From Agrococcus sp. ARC_14 (lineage in GTDB: Bacteria; Actinomycetota; Actinomycetes; Actinomycetales; Microbacteriaceae): 64,000 nt of DNA. Below are positions 18,335 through 27,167 of this stretch, one piece after another. The translations under genes were made by a program, and so were the position numbers. The notes under the pieces are model-generated. The model was not told the origin of the DNA and did not search any database. It saw only the letters and a program-made list of their open reading frames with translations. Position 1 is the first letter of the stretch. Every line of letters begins with the position of its first letter. The stretch is from positions 248,001-312,000 of the forward strand of contig NZ_JAKUDO010000001.1 in the NCBI RefSeq assembly GCF_022436485.1, in the 5' to 3' direction.

Positions 18335-20377
18335 ATGCTGTCGGCAGGTCGCCTCGCGCGACGGCGCGCGACCGCGTGCGCCGTCGTTGCGCTCGCGACG
18401 GCGATCGTGGCGGCTCCTATGCTCGCTCCCAGCACCGCCAGCGCCACCGGCCAGCCCGACGAGACGACCGATGCAGCACCGCAGCTCCGCATCGCTCCTG
18501 TCGACCCGCTGCTGCAGGACGGCGAGGGCATCGAGGTGGAGCTCACCATCGACAACCAGAGCTCCTCCCCGACTGCCGCCACGTCGGTCGACCTGCTGCT
18601 GACCTCGCAGCCGATCGGCACGCGCTACAGCCTCAGTCGCTGGTTCGACGGCGAGGCGTTCCTGGCGAGCTCGGTCATCGCGACGGTGAACGTGCCCGCC
18701 GTCGACGCTGCCGACAGCGCCACCGTGCGCACCGAGGTCGACGCCGAGGCGCTCGGGCTCGACGGCCGGGCCTGGGGCCCCTACGGCCTCGCCGCATCCG
18801 CCCCGGAGTTCGGCGGCGCCACGAGCGTGGTCGTGCGCGATGAGCCCGGCGAAGCGCAGCCGACGACGCTCGCGCTCGCAGCGCCGATCGACTCGGGGAT
18901 CGGGGACACCGGCCTGCTCGACGCAGACCAGCTCGAGGAGGCGACCGAGTTCGGCGGCAGCGCGCGCACGGCGCTCGACGCCGCGATGGGTGCGGGGGCG
19001 ACCCTGGGCGTCGACCCGGCGTTCGGTGCCAGCGCTGCAGCGCTCGGCGACCAGGCACCGGAGTCGGCCGACGCCTGGCTGTCGCGCGTCGACGAGCCGG
19101 AGACCTATTCCCTGCTCTACGGCAACGCCGATCCGCTCGCTCAGGTGCGCGCCGGGGCCTATCCCTTGGAGCCTCTCGGCATCCCTCGTGAGGACGACGA
19201 CCCGCTCCCCGCTGACACCGGTGCCGTGGGCGATGCCGGTCACGTGTTCGACGCCACGGAAGCGGTCGTGCAGCAGGATGAGCTCGCTTCGCTGGCCGGC
19301 GCAGGCACGGTGGTGCTCTCCACCGCCATGCTCGACGAGGAGCTCGGCGGCGCCACACCGAGCGCCAACGTGAGCGTCGGCGGCGTCGAGGTGCTCGCCG
19401 CAGATGCGCAGCTGCAGGAGCTGATCCACGCGGCCGCGACGTCCGACGGCGTCGCAGCCGCCGACGTCCGCTCCCAGGTCGTCGCACTGCTGGCCACCAT
19501 CACCCGCGAGCGGCCGAGCGACCCCCGCACCCTCGCCGCGATGCTGCCCGAGGCGAGCCGCGGCGACGTCTCCGCGCTGCTCGCCGATCTCGCTGAGGCG
19601 CAGTTCGTCGACACTGCGGGGCTCGACGCCGCGCAGCAGACGGGGCCGCGCGAAGCGACGCTGGTCGAGACCGACGACCCGCAGCGCAACGCCGGGGCCG
19701 AGCTCGTCGTCGCCGCACTCGAACAGGAGGCAGAGGTCTCCCGCATCGCCACGATCGTCGACGAGCCCGACACGCTGCTGGCAGAGCTGCGCCTCGCACT
19801 CCTCGCGGCGCTGCCCACCGCCGGGCGCGAGGTCACCGAGGCAGACCGGCGTGCGATCGAAGGCTTCGGCGCCAGCATGAGCGACGTGCGCACCGCCGTG
19901 CAGCTCGTCGCCGGCAGCCCCATCCGAGCGGTCGGCGAGAGCGTCGGGCTGCCCGTCACGATCAGGAACGATCTGGATGTGCCGGCCAACGTGGTGCTGT
20001 CGGTGCGGCCGACGAACGCCCTCGTGAGCGTGCCGGAGCCCGAGGTCGAGGTGACCATCGCGCCCACCAGCGAGCAGCGTGTGCAGGTGCCGATCGACGT
20101 GGTCGGCACCGGCTCGCTCTTCGTGGTGGTGCAGCTGCACACGCCCGATGGCGTCCCGCTCGGCCAGATCCAGTCGCTCAGCGTGTCGGCGCAGCCGACC
20201 ATCGAGGTCGCCGTCGCGTGGACGCTCGGCATCGCGGTCGCGCTACTGCTCGGCTTCGGCATCTTCCGCTCCATCCAGAAGCGGCGCCGCGGCGAGACCC
20301 GCGGTGACCTCGACGACCTCGCGCCGCGCAGCCAGCAGGACGAGGCTGCGAACCCGATCCCGGAGGAGACTGCGTGA
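18335..20377 (+). CDS. DUF6049-family secreted, membrane-anchored protein
   Basis: This 680-residue protein has an N-terminal signal peptide (RRRATACAVVALATAIVAAPMLAPSTASA). A large extracytoplasmic region begins with a beta-sandwich-like segment (GEGIEVELTIDNQSSSP) and ends with another (VGLPVTIRNDLDVPANVVLSVRP). One TM helix near residues 635-655 and a basic tail (RSIQKRRRGE) complete it. Genes of this type precede murJ in many actinobacteria, so a role in envelope assembly with MurJ is reasonable but unproven. TACACT at 18322-18327 is seven bases before ATG 18335 (leaderless type). Its stop overlaps the murJ start (GTGA). Confidence 0.85.
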   Translation: MLSAGRLARRRATACAVVALATAIVAAPMLAPSTASATGQPDETTDAAPQLRIAPVDPLLQDGEGIEVELTIDNQSSSPTAATSVDLLLTSQPIGTRYSLSRWFDGEAFLASSVIATVNVPAVDAADSATVRTEVDAEALGLDGRAWGPYGLAASAPEFGGATSVVVRDEPGEAQPTTLALAAPIDSGIGDTGLLDADQLEEATEFGGSARTALDAAMGAGATLGVDPAFGASAAALGDQAPESADAWLSRVDEPETYSLLYGNADPLAQVRAGAYPLEPLGIPREDDDPLPADTGAVGDAGHVFDATEAVVQQDELASLAGAGTVVLSTAMLDEELGGATPSANVSVGGVEVLAADAQLQELIHAAATSDGVAAADVRSQVVALLATITRERPSDPRTLAAMLPEASRGDVSALLADLAEAQFVDTAGLDAAQQTGPREATLVETDDPQRNAGAELVVAALEQEAEVSRIATIVDEPDTLLAELRLALLAALPTAGREVTEADRRAIEGFGASMSDVRTAVQLVAGSPIRAVGESVGLPVTIRNDLDVPANVVLSVRPTNALVSVPEPEVEVTIAPTSEQRVQVPIDVVGTGSLFVVVQLHTPDGVPLGQIQSLSVSAQPTIEVAVAWTLGIAVALLLGFGIFRSIQKRRRGETRGDLDDLAPRSQQDEAANPIPEETA

Positions 20378-22056
20378 ACGCAGGCAGGGCGAGCGCGATC
20401 ATCGCCTCGGGCACGATGGTGTCCCGACTGCTCGGCTTCGTGAAGATGGCGATGCTCGCCTGGGCGATCGGCCAGGGCGGTTCGCTCGCCGCAGAGGCCT
20501 TCGGCCTTGCGAACCAGCTGCCGAACAACATCTACGCGCTCGTCGCCGGCGGCGTCATGAGCGCCGTGCTCGTGCCGCAGATCGTCAAGGCGTCGAAGGC
20601 CGCGGATGGCGGCGAGTCCTACGTCTCGAAGATCCTCACGCTCGGCGGCACGGTCTTCCTGCTGCTCGCGATCGTCGCGACCATCGCAGCACCGCTCCTG
20701 GTCAACGTCTACGCGGTCAGCGCGGGCGAGAACGGCACGGGGTTCACGGACGAGCAGATGGCGCTCGCCGTCGCCCTCGCCTATTGGTGCATGCCGCAGA
20801 TCCTCTTCTACGCGATCTACACGCTGCTCGGCGAGATCTACAACGCACGCGGGCAGTTCGGCCCCTACACCTGGGCTCCGGTCGTCAACAACGTGGTCTC
20901 GATCGCTGGCCTCGGTGCCTTCATGCTGCTGTTCGGCGGCGAGGCGGTGAACAGCGACATTGCTGTGTGGAACCCGGATCGCATCACCCTGCTCGGCGCC
21001 GTCACCACCGCCGGGGTAGCCGTGCAGGCGCTGGTGCTGGTGCTCTTCTTCCGCAAGACCGGCCTCAAGTTCAGGCTGGACTTCGGATGGCGCGGAGTGG
21101 GCCTCAAGGCGACGGGCACGGCCGCGATGTGGTTGTTCGGCATCGTCATCATCGGCCAGATCAAGGGCATCGTGCAGTCGCGCGTCGCGTCGCTGGGCGA
21201 AGTCGCCAACATCGCCACGATGCAGAACTCCTGGTACGTGTTCTCGCTCCCCCACTCGGTCATCGCCGTCTCCATCGCGATCGCCTACTTCACGAGCATG
21301 TCGCGGCACGCGAGCGAGTCGAACATCGCCGGCGTCCGCCAGGATCTCTCCTCGGCGCTGCGTGGCGTCGGCATGCTCACGACCATCTCGGCCTTCATGC
21401 TCGCCGTCGTCGCGGTGCCGTTCGCACGCATCCTCGAGCCCAGCTTCGACCTGATGCTCTCGATGGCCTGGGTCATCTGGGCGTTCCTCGTCTGCCTCGT
21501 CGCCTTCAGCGCCGAATACGTCATCCAGCGGGTCTTCTTCTCCCTGGGAGACACCCGCACGCCGTTCATCTATGCCTGCTTCGGCATGTTCATCACGTTC
21601 GGCCTGCTCTGGTGGGCGTCGACGCTTCCACCCGTCTGGATCATTGCCGGAACCGCGCTGGCGGTCTCCGGTGCCAACCTCATCTCCTGCGCGGTCTGGC
21701 TCGTCCTGGTGCGGAGGAAGATCGGTCCCTTCGGCTTCAAGCTCATCGGCCTGCGGCATGTGCAGTACCTGGCATACGCGCTGGTGGCGGCCGCAGCTGG
21801 CGCTGGGACCGTCTGGGCGCTGGGCGGCTACCGCGCCGGTGGGTTCGGCACCGTGAACGTGACCGGCGCGGTCGCCACCTGCATCGCGGCCGGCATCGTC
21901 ATGGCCCTCATCTACTTCGGGCTCCTCTACCTGACGCGCAATCCGGACTTCCGCGCCACGGTCGACATCGTCGTCTCGAAGTTCCGCGGCGGCCGCGGCG
22001 ACGGCGGCAAGGGCGGCGCCGCACCCGACGTCCCCGACGGCACCGACCCGGTCTGA
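20374..22056 (+). CDS. murJ: Lipid II flippase MurJ (MviN)
   Basis: This 560-residue MOP-superfamily protein has about 14 hydrophobic helices. Family stretches are ASGTMVSRLLGFVKMAMLAW at the N-terminus, PNNIYALVAGGVMSAVLVPQIVKA and the 'FFSLGDTRTPFIYA' loop. It flips lipid II across the membrane for peptidoglycan synthesis. It lacks the C-terminal pseudokinase domain found on Mycobacterium MviN and ends in a short Gly-rich tail. The GTG start overlaps the DUF6049 stop. Confidence 0.94.
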   Translation: MNAGRASAIIASGTMVSRLLGFVKMAMLAWAIGQGGSLAAEAFGLANQLPNNIYALVAGGVMSAVLVPQIVKASKAADGGESYVSKILTLGGTVFLLLAIVATIAAPLLVNVYAVSAGENGTGFTDEQMALAVALAYWCMPQILFYAIYTLLGEIYNARGQFGPYTWAPVVNNVVSIAGLGAFMLLFGGEAVNSDIAVWNPDRITLLGAVTTAGVAVQALVLVLFFRKTGLKFRLDFGWRGVGLKATGTAAMWLFGIVIIGQIKGIVQSRVASLGEVANIATMQNSWYVFSLPHSVIAVSIAIAYFTSMSRHASESNIAGVRQDLSSALRGVGMLTTISAFMLAVVAVPFARILEPSFDLMLSMAWVIWAFLVCLVAFSAEYVIQRVFFSLGDTRTPFIYACFGMFITFGLLWWASTLPPVWIIAGTALAVSGANLISCAVWLVLVRRKIGPFGFKLIGLRHVQYLAYALVAAAAGAGTVWALGGYRAGGFGTVNVTGAVATCIAAGIVMALIYFGLLYLTRNPDFRATVDIVVSKFRGGRGDGGKGGAAPDVPDGTDPV

Positions 22057-22167
22057 GCCTGCGGCGGACGCCTCCCACTGCGCGCGCACAAGCACGACGT
22101 CTAGCATGGCGGCCAGGTCGGGGCGGATGCGTCCCGTCCGTCGGGCAGACACCGCCAGGAGGCAGAC

Positions 22168-22569
22168 ATGACACGTCCGCTCATCCGCATCGCTGGTCCG
22201 CTGCTCGTCGGCGCACTCGCCGGCGTCGGCGCCATCGTCGCCAGCACGCTCACGCGCGAGCGGAAGCAGCACGAGCTCACGGCGGCGCCCAGACCGCTCG
22301 CGGTCGAGGGCTGGTGGTCGTCGGATGCTTCGTCGTCGCTCGCGCACGCGCACCCTGCAGTGCTCATCGTCGACGCCGACACCGCACGCCTGATCGACTC
22401 CTGGGATCGACGCATCCGCGACCGCGTGCAGCGACCCGTGGTGCGCAGGACGCCCGAATGGCCTGCCGGCGGCCTCATCGTCGTCGACGCAGCGACCGGC
22501 GACCTGCTGACCGTGGTCAGCGAGCACGGTGTCGGCCAGCCACGCGGCCAGGGAATGCCGGCGACCTAG
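22168..22569 (+). CDS. Small membrane-anchored or exported protein, unknown
   Basis: The product has 133 residues. AGGAGG lies five bases before ATG 22168. The N-terminal hydrophobic segment (LIRIAGPLLVGALAGVGAIVAS) could be an uncleaved signal anchor. It is followed by a roughly 105-residue domain with two similar strand motifs, 'AVLIVDADTARLIDSW' and 'GLIVVDAATGDLLTVV'. I do not recognise the family. It lies between murJ and trxB. The TAGAAT at 22567-22572, overlapping its stop codon, may be the trxB promoter -10. Confidence 0.68.
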   Translation: MTRPLIRIAGPLLVGALAGVGAIVASTLTRERKQHELTAAPRPLAVEGWWSSDASSSLAHAHPAVLIVDADTARLIDSWDRRIRDRVQRPVVRRTPEWPAGGLIVVDAATGDLLTVVSEHGVGQPRGQGMPAT

Positions 22570-22613
22570 AATCGGTTGTCCCAGAAGGATTCCGCCACGA
22601 ACCAGGAGGCCTC

Positions 22614-23588
22614 GTGCACGACGTCATCATCATCGGCTCCGGACCGGCCGGCTACACCGCAGCCATCTATGCGGCCCGCGCCAATCTGCAGCCGATCGTG
22701 CTCGCCTCGAGCGTCGAGATGGGCGGCGACCTCATGACCACGACCGAGGTCGAGAACTTCCCCGGCTTCCCCGATGGCGTGCAGGGTCCCGACCTGATGT
22801 TCGCCATGCAGCAGCAGGCCGAGAAGTTCGGTGCGGATGTGCGCATGCAGGATGCCACGGAGCTCGAGCTCGACGGCGAGGTCAAGCGCATCCACGTCGG
22901 TGACGACGTGCTCGAGACGCGCACGCTGATCTTCGCCACCGGCTCCGCGTATCGCAAGCTCGGCATCGCGGGCGAGGAGCCGCTGTCTGGCCACGGCGTC
23001 TCCTGGTGCGCCACCTGCGACGGCTTCTTCTTCAAGCAGAAGCAGCTGATCGTGGTCGGCGGCGGCGACTCGGCCATGGAGGAAGCGACCTTCCTCACGA
23101 AGTTCGCCGACAAGGTCACGATCGTGCACCGCTCCGAGAGCTTCCGTGCCAGCGAGGTCATGCTGGAGCGCGCTCGTCAGGACGAGAAGATCGAGTTCCT
23201 GATGAACGCGGTGGTCGAGGAGATCAACGGCACCGAGATCAATGGCACCGACCAGGTCTCGGGCGTCACGCTGCGCGACACGGCCTCTGGCAGCACGTGG
23301 GAGATGCCGATCGACGGCGTCTTCGTGGCGATCGGCTCCGACCCGCGCACGCACCTGGTGCACGGCAAGCTCGACTTCACGAGCGAGGGCACCATCGCGG
23401 TCGATGGCCGCAGCTCGCGCACCTCGGTCTCCGGCGTCTTCGCCGCGGGCGACGTGATCGACCCGACCTACCGCCAGGCCGTCACGGCAGCCGGATCCGG
23501 CACCGTCGCCGCGCTGGACGCCCAGCACTACCTGGCCGCGCACGCCGTGCCGGCACTCGTCACCACCCCTACGGAGGCAGCACTGTGA
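22614..23588 (+). CDS. trxB: Thioredoxin-disulfide reductase
   Basis: This 324-residue low-molecular-weight thioredoxin reductase has the FAD motif GSGPAGYTAAIYAARA, the redox centre CATC (C132/C135), the NADPH motif VGGGDSAMEEATFL and the C-terminal FAD motif VFAAGDVID. It reduces thioredoxin with NADPH in the cytoplasm. GTG 22614 has AGGAGG four bases upstream. Its stop overlaps the trxA start (GTGA), so the redox pair is co-translated. Confidence 0.97.
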   Translation: MHDVIIIGSGPAGYTAAIYAARANLQPIVLASSVEMGGDLMTTTEVENFPGFPDGVQGPDLMFAMQQQAEKFGADVRMQDATELELDGEVKRIHVGDDVLETRTLIFATGSAYRKLGIAGEEPLSGHGVSWCATCDGFFFKQKQLIVVGGGDSAMEEATFLTKFADKVTIVHRSESFRASEVMLERARQDEKIEFLMNAVVEEINGTEINGTDQVSGVTLRDTASGSTWEMPIDGVFVAIGSDPRTHLVHGKLDFTSEGTIAVDGRSSRTSVSGVFAAGDVIDPTYRQAVTAAGSGTVAALDAQHYLAAHAVPALVTTPTEAAL

Positions 23589-23896
23589 AGGAAGTCACCA
23601 CCGCATCGTTCGAGCAGGACGTCCTGCTCGCGGACAAGCCCATCGTCGTCGACTTCTGGGCAGCCTGGTGCGGCCCCTGCCGCGCGGTCAGCCCGATCCT
23701 TGAGCAGATCGACAGCGAGTCGGACAAGCTCGACGTCGTCAAGGTGAACGTCGACCAGGAGCCCGATCTGGCGATGCGCTACAACATCACCTCGATCCCG
23801 GCCATGAAGGTCTTCAAGGGCGGAGAGGTCGTGCACGAGCTCATCGGTGCGCGCCCGAAGCCCGCGATCGAGCAGGAGCTCGCGGCGTTCCTCTGA
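23585..23896 (+). CDS. trxA: Thioredoxin
   Basis: This 103-residue protein has the full thioredoxin fold: VVDFWAAWCGPCRAVSPILE with C29/C32, the cis-proline loop SIPAMKVFKGGE, and no transmembrane segment. It passes electrons from TrxB to ribonucleotide reductase, peroxiredoxins and other disulfide proteins. GTG 23585 overlaps the trxB stop. Confidence 0.97.
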   Translation: MKEVTTASFEQDVLLADKPIVVDFWAAWCGPCRAVSPILEQIDSESDKLDVVKVNVDQEPDLAMRYNITSIPAMKVFKGGEVVHELIGARPKPAIEQELAAFL

Positions 23897-23904
23897 GCGA
23901 CGCC

Positions 23905-23938
23905 AGAAGGCCCCGAGGATGCGTCCTCGGGGCCTTCT
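23905..23938. terminator. Bidirectional terminator between trxA and parB
   Basis: A perfect 15-bp stem (23905-23919 with 23924-23938) and TGCG loop lie between the convergent trxA and parB genes. Confidence 0.88.
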
Positions 23939-23954
23939 GCTGTCGGCATGCGGT

Positions 23955-24995
23955 TCAGTCCGCTGCGGGCTCTCCTGCCGCGCCGAACCCCTGCTCCCCC
24001 AGCTGGCCGAGGATGCGGTTGAGGTCGGCCACGGTGGCGAAGTCGATCGTGAGCTGACCCTTCGAGCGGCCGAGCGCGACGCGCACGCGAGTGTCGAGGC
24101 GGTCCTCCAGGCGAGCGGCGATCTCGTCGAGTCCGTGCTGCAGCGCCCCCTTCGTCGGCGTCGTGCGCGGGCTGCGCGTCTGCACGAGGCCCGCCGCCGC
24201 CTCGGCCGCGCGTACTGAGAGATCCTCATTGACGATCTTCGCCGCGAGCTGCTCCTGTGACTCGGGCGTCGAGAGCGACAGGATCGCTCGCGCGTGGCCG
24301 GCGGAGAGCACACCGCTCGCGACGCGGGTCTGGATGGGCTGCGGCAGCTTGAGCAGGCGGATCGTGTTGGAGACCTGCGGCCGGCTGCGGCCGATGCGCT
24401 TCGACAGCTCGTCCTGCGTGATGGAGAAGTCCTCCATCAGCTGCTGATACGCGGAGGCCTCTTCGAGCGGGTTGAGCTGCGCGCGGTGCAGGTTCTCGAG
24501 CAGCGCGTCGCGAAGCATCGCGTCATCAGGGGTGTCCTTGACGATCGCCGGGATGGTCTCGAGCCCTGCGCGCTGGCTCGCTCGCCAGCGCCGCTCCCCC
24601 ATGATGAGCTCGTACTTGGTGCCGTCCTCCGCTGGCGTCGCGGGGCGCACGACGATCGGCTGCAGGACACCGAACTCGCGGATCGAGTGCTCGAGCTCGC
24701 TGAGGTCGTCCTCGTCGAAGACCATGCGCGGCTGGTTGGCGTTCGGACGGATGGAGCCGGGCGGGACCGCCAGCAGCGTTGCGCCGGGCACCTCGAGCAG
24801 CTCCTGGCTGTCGTCCTCGCCGGAGAAGAACACATCGACCGGCCGCGCCCCCGGCTTGGCAGGGCGACGACGCCGTGCCGGCGACGCGGTCTCGGAGCCT
24901 GCCTCGTCGGGCACCTCCGTCGCTGTCGCTGCGGGCGTGGGGGTGGTCGGGATGAGCGCGCCGATGCCGCGCCCGAGTCCTGCCTTCTTGCTCAT
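23955..24995 (-). CDS. parB: Chromosome-partitioning protein ParB
   Basis: This 346-residue CTPase/DNA-binding protein starts MSKKAGLGRGIGALIP. It has the N-terminal nuclease-fold CTP region (SIRPNANQPRMVFDEDDLSELEHSI and the GERRWRA motif), a helix-turn-helix for parS recognition (SQEELSKRIG-type: ITQDELSKRIGRSRPQVSNTIRLL), and a C-terminal dimer domain. It loads on parS and spreads to form the partition complex. Five parS-like sites lie 1-3 kb away at 25895-27113. Its ATG overlaps the parA stop (ATGA 24992-24995). Confidence 0.97.
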   Translation of the reverse strand: MSKKAGLGRGIGALIPTTPTPAATATEVPDEAGSETASPARRRRPAKPGARPVDVFFSGEDDSQELLEVPGATLLAVPPGSIRPNANQPRMVFDEDDLSELEHSIREFGVLQPIVVRPATPAEDGTKYELIMGERRWRASQRAGLETIPAIVKDTPDDAMLRDALLENLHRAQLNPLEEASAYQQLMEDFSITQDELSKRIGRSRPQVSNTIRLLKLPQPIQTRVASGVLSAGHARAILSLSTPESQEQLAAKIVNEDLSVRAAEAAAGLVQTRSPRTTPTKGALQHGLDEIAARLEDRLDTRVRVALGRSKGQLTIDFATVADLNRILGQLGEQGFGAAGEPAAD

Positions 24996-25876
24996 GCCGT
25001 TCCTCTGCGTGCGATCTCCGCCGCTGCCTCACGGTATGAGAGCGCGCCAGGAGAGTTGGGGTCGTAGGCGATCACCGTCTGGCCGTAGCCAGGCGCTTCA
25101 GAGACTCGCACCGAGCGCGGGATGACCGACTCGAGTGTCTGCTCCGGAAAGTGTGCGCGCACCTCGTCGACGACCTGACGCGACAACAGCGTTCGGCCAT
25201 CGAACATCGTGAGGATGACGGTGGTCACCAGCAGCTTCGGGTTGAGGTGCTCCTGGATGCGGCCGATGGTGTCGAGCAGCTGCGTGACCCCCTCGAGCGC
25301 GTAGTACTCGCACTGGATGGGCAGCAGCACCTCGCTCGCGGCGGTGAAGGCATTGATGGTCAGCAGCCCGAGCGACGGAGGGCAGTCGATGAAGACGTAG
25401 TGGGGAGGCTCCTCCACCGAGGAGAGGTGCGCGTCGAGCGCCTCGCGCAGACGGTGCTCCCTGCGCTCCATGCCAGCGAGCTCGAGGTCGGCGCCGGCCA
25501 GGTGGATCGTCGCCGGAACGACCTGCAGCAGCTTGCTCTGCGGGCTGATGGCGATCGCGCTGCTCAGCGGCTCGCCATCGATGAGCACGTCGTAGGTGCT
25601 CGCGACATCCGCGTGGTGGTCGATCCCCAGTGCGGTGGATGCGTTGCCCTGCGGGTCGAGGTCGAGCACGAGAACTCGCGCGCCGCCCTGCGCCAGCGCT
25701 GCAGCCAGGTTGACGGCGGTTGTCGTCTTGCCGACGCCGCCCTTCTGGTTGACCACCGTGAAGATCCGGGTGCGCGCAGGGAGTGGCAGATGCTGAGACG
25801 AGAGCGCCTGTCGACGTCGTGCCATCGCCGCCAGTTCGCGAGCGATCGGGGTCGTGTCGAACTTTCCCGTGGTCAC
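24992..25876 (-). CDS. parA: Chromosome-partitioning ATPase ParA (Soj)
   Basis: The 294-residue ATPase has the deviant Walker A KGGVGKTT (K45...K50), switch I/II motifs (DLDPQGNAS, FIDCPPSLGLLTINAF) and a short basic N-terminal extension (MARRRQALS). It drives segregation of ParB-parS complexes and, by analogy with B. subtilis Soj, may influence DnaA. GTG 25876 has GGAAGG five bases upstream. A parS site lies 18 bases before the start, so ParB binding may repress the operon. Confidence 0.96.
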   Translation of the reverse strand: MTTGKFDTTPIARELAAMARRRQALSSQHLPLPARTRIFTVVNQKGGVGKTTTAVNLAAALAQGGARVLVLDLDPQGNASTALGIDHHADVASTYDVLIDGEPLSSAIAISPQSKLLQVVPATIHLAGADLELAGMERREHRLREALDAHLSSVEEPPHYVFIDCPPSLGLLTINAFTAASEVLLPIQCEYYALEGVTQLLDTIGRIQEHLNPKLLVTTVILTMFDGRTLLSRQVVDEVRAHFPEQTLESVIPRSVRVSEAPGYGQTVIAYDPNSPGALSYREAAAEIARRGTA

Positions 25877-25894
25877 GCGTGCCTTCCTGGTCGA

Positions 25895-25910
25895 TGTTTC
25901 ACGTGGAACA
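25895..25910 (+). promoter_or_regulatory. parS site 1
   Basis: TGTTTCACGTGGAACA matches the bacterial parS consensus (TGTTNCACGTGAAACA) with one change in the right half. It lies just upstream of the parA start. Confidence 0.93.
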
Positions 25911-26034
25911 TCGTCGTGTGCGCGACGAACAGCACGTGGGGTGTGAGACCCCTAGTCTGGCCCGCCATCGCTCAAACGCAAAGTCGGAGACAGGCCGATT
26001 CTGCGTTCTCTGGGGCCATGCCGCCCACACAGAG

Positions 26035-26056
26035 TTATCCACACCCCTGTGGACAA
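26035..26056. promoter_or_regulatory. Inverted pair of DnaA boxes
   Basis: TTATCCACA (26035-26043) and TGTGGACAA (26048-26056) face each other across four bases. The first is the perfect consensus and the second differs at one position. Confidence 0.75.
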
Positions 26057-26190
26057 CAGTGTTTGCATTGGTCGCACCTCAACTGCAACCTGAAACCTGT
26101 GGGGTACACCCGATTACCCGCGTGATTCCGCGGAATCCGCGTCTCGCTGGCACGCCGCCGGCCGTCGACGCGCTGAATGCCCGCGCCCGG

Positions 26191-26209
26191 TTATCCACAG
26201 CTCTCCACA
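26191..26209 (+). promoter_or_regulatory. DnaA box plus degenerate box
   Basis: TTATCCACA at 26191-26199 is a perfect box. CTCTCCACA at 26201-26209 is a degenerate neighbour in the same orientation. Confidence 0.7.
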
Positions 26210-26393
26210 GGCGGGGCCGGTTCTGCCCATGGGTTACAGCATCGCGTGACGCGACGTGCACCACGATGTCTTTGGCGAAATCGAGACCTGATCACCTCAG
26301 CCGCGAGTGACGACGCGGTGTAGCTTCCACCGAGTCTTCCTTCTCGTCGCCATGGCGCATGGTCGCGACACTGGTGTGAAGCGCTCCAGTGGA

Positions 26394-26409
26394 TGTTTTA
26401 CGTGGAACA
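26394..26409 (+). promoter_or_regulatory. parS site 2 (degenerate)
   Basis: TGTTTTACGTGGAACA differs from site 1 by a C-to-T change in the central CACGTG core, so binding may be weaker. Confidence 0.75.
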
Positions 26410-26636
26410 CCTAACCAAGCCAACAGAACGCTCATCCGCGCAGTTGCCGGCCCCCGCGCGCACGTTCTCGCCGCCGACTCTGGGCTCTCTGATTGCTGCG
26501 GGAACCCATGACCACGTCGGGATCCCCGGGCCGGGGGCGACCAGGGGCGTGATCAAAGCCTCGCGACGCGCCGGTGCTGCATGCACACAGTCGCGGCTGT
26601 GGAGACCCGGGGACGCGGCGATCTCGATCGAGCGTA

Positions 26637-26652
26637 TGTTTCACGTGAAACC
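26637..26652 (+). promoter_or_regulatory. parS site 3
   Basis: TGTTTCACGTGAAACC matches the consensus except for the last base. Confidence 0.9.
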
Positions 26653-26761
26653 TATGGATCGACTCCGACCTCCTGCACCGTGTCGCACCATCTGCGCCGA
26701 TACTGCGCACTCACTCAATCTATGCGCGCCGCTGCCGCGCCACGCGTGGGTAAGTCATCGA

Positions 26762-26777
26762 TGTTTCACGTGGAACA
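26762..26777 (+). promoter_or_regulatory. parS site 4
   Basis: TGTTTCACGTGGAACA is identical to site 1 and lies 110 bases after site 3. Confidence 0.93.
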
Positions 26778-27097
26778 TTCCGGCGCTCGGAGCGCGCGAA
26801 CTGTTGCGCGCACCACCCGCCACCGGGATTGGATGCGCGCGAGCTTCGGCTCCCGTCGCAGAGATGCTTCGGCTCCGTGGCAACCGTCAAACCGGCTCTG
26901 GCGTTGGAGGAGCAATCCTGAGAACCAACACGAGCAGGAGGCATATGGCGCTGCGCCGGCGGAGGGCGCAATGCCGGGACAGGTGGCCCAGAGTCGTGGC
27001 ATCGGCCCACGCGTGACCCGGCAAGCGTGAGCCTCACGACAAGAGCCCGTTGTCGTGCCCTGCGCCGTCAGAGTCCGGTCGCCCATCCGAGGCGCGA

Positions 27098-27113
27098 TGT
27101 TCCACGTGAAACA
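27098..27113 (+). promoter_or_regulatory. parS site 5
   Basis: TGTTCCACGTGAAACA is the reverse complement of sites 1 and 4. It directly abuts the rsmG terminator. Confidence 0.93.
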
Positions 27114-27115
27114 CT

Positions 27116-27149
27116 GCGGGCGGTGTAGGACCCGACCCACACCGCCCGC
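27116..27149 (-). terminator. rsmG operon terminator
   Basis: An 11-bp stem (27116-27126 with 27139-27149) with a 12-base loop lies just beyond the rsmG stop on the minus strand. Confidence 0.7.
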
Positions 27150-27167
27150 GCATCCACGTCACGAGAA

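Larger units (their letters stand above)
25877..27167. other. Gene-free partition/DnaA-box region between parA and rsmG
   Basis: This 1.29-kb stretch has no credible gene; the open frames over it cross the parS sites and have no family resemblance. It contains five parS-like sites, three strict DnaA boxes, a 14-bp palindrome (GATTCCGCGGAATC, 26124-26137) and the rsmG terminator. It is a candidate second DnaA-binding locus, about 5 kb from the dnaA-dnaN gap. Confidence 0.7.

Noticed and set aside
19240..22527. 1095-codon antisense frame opposite DUF6049/murJ
   Set aside because: It is a high-G+C shadow rich in Arg/Ala/Asp/His with no domain, directly opposite two well-supported genes.
26393..27030. 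Open reading frames of 149-207 codons over the parS region
   Set aside because: They run through parS sites 3 and 4, have no family resemblance or ribosome-binding site, and have arginine/alanine-rich shadow-like composition.
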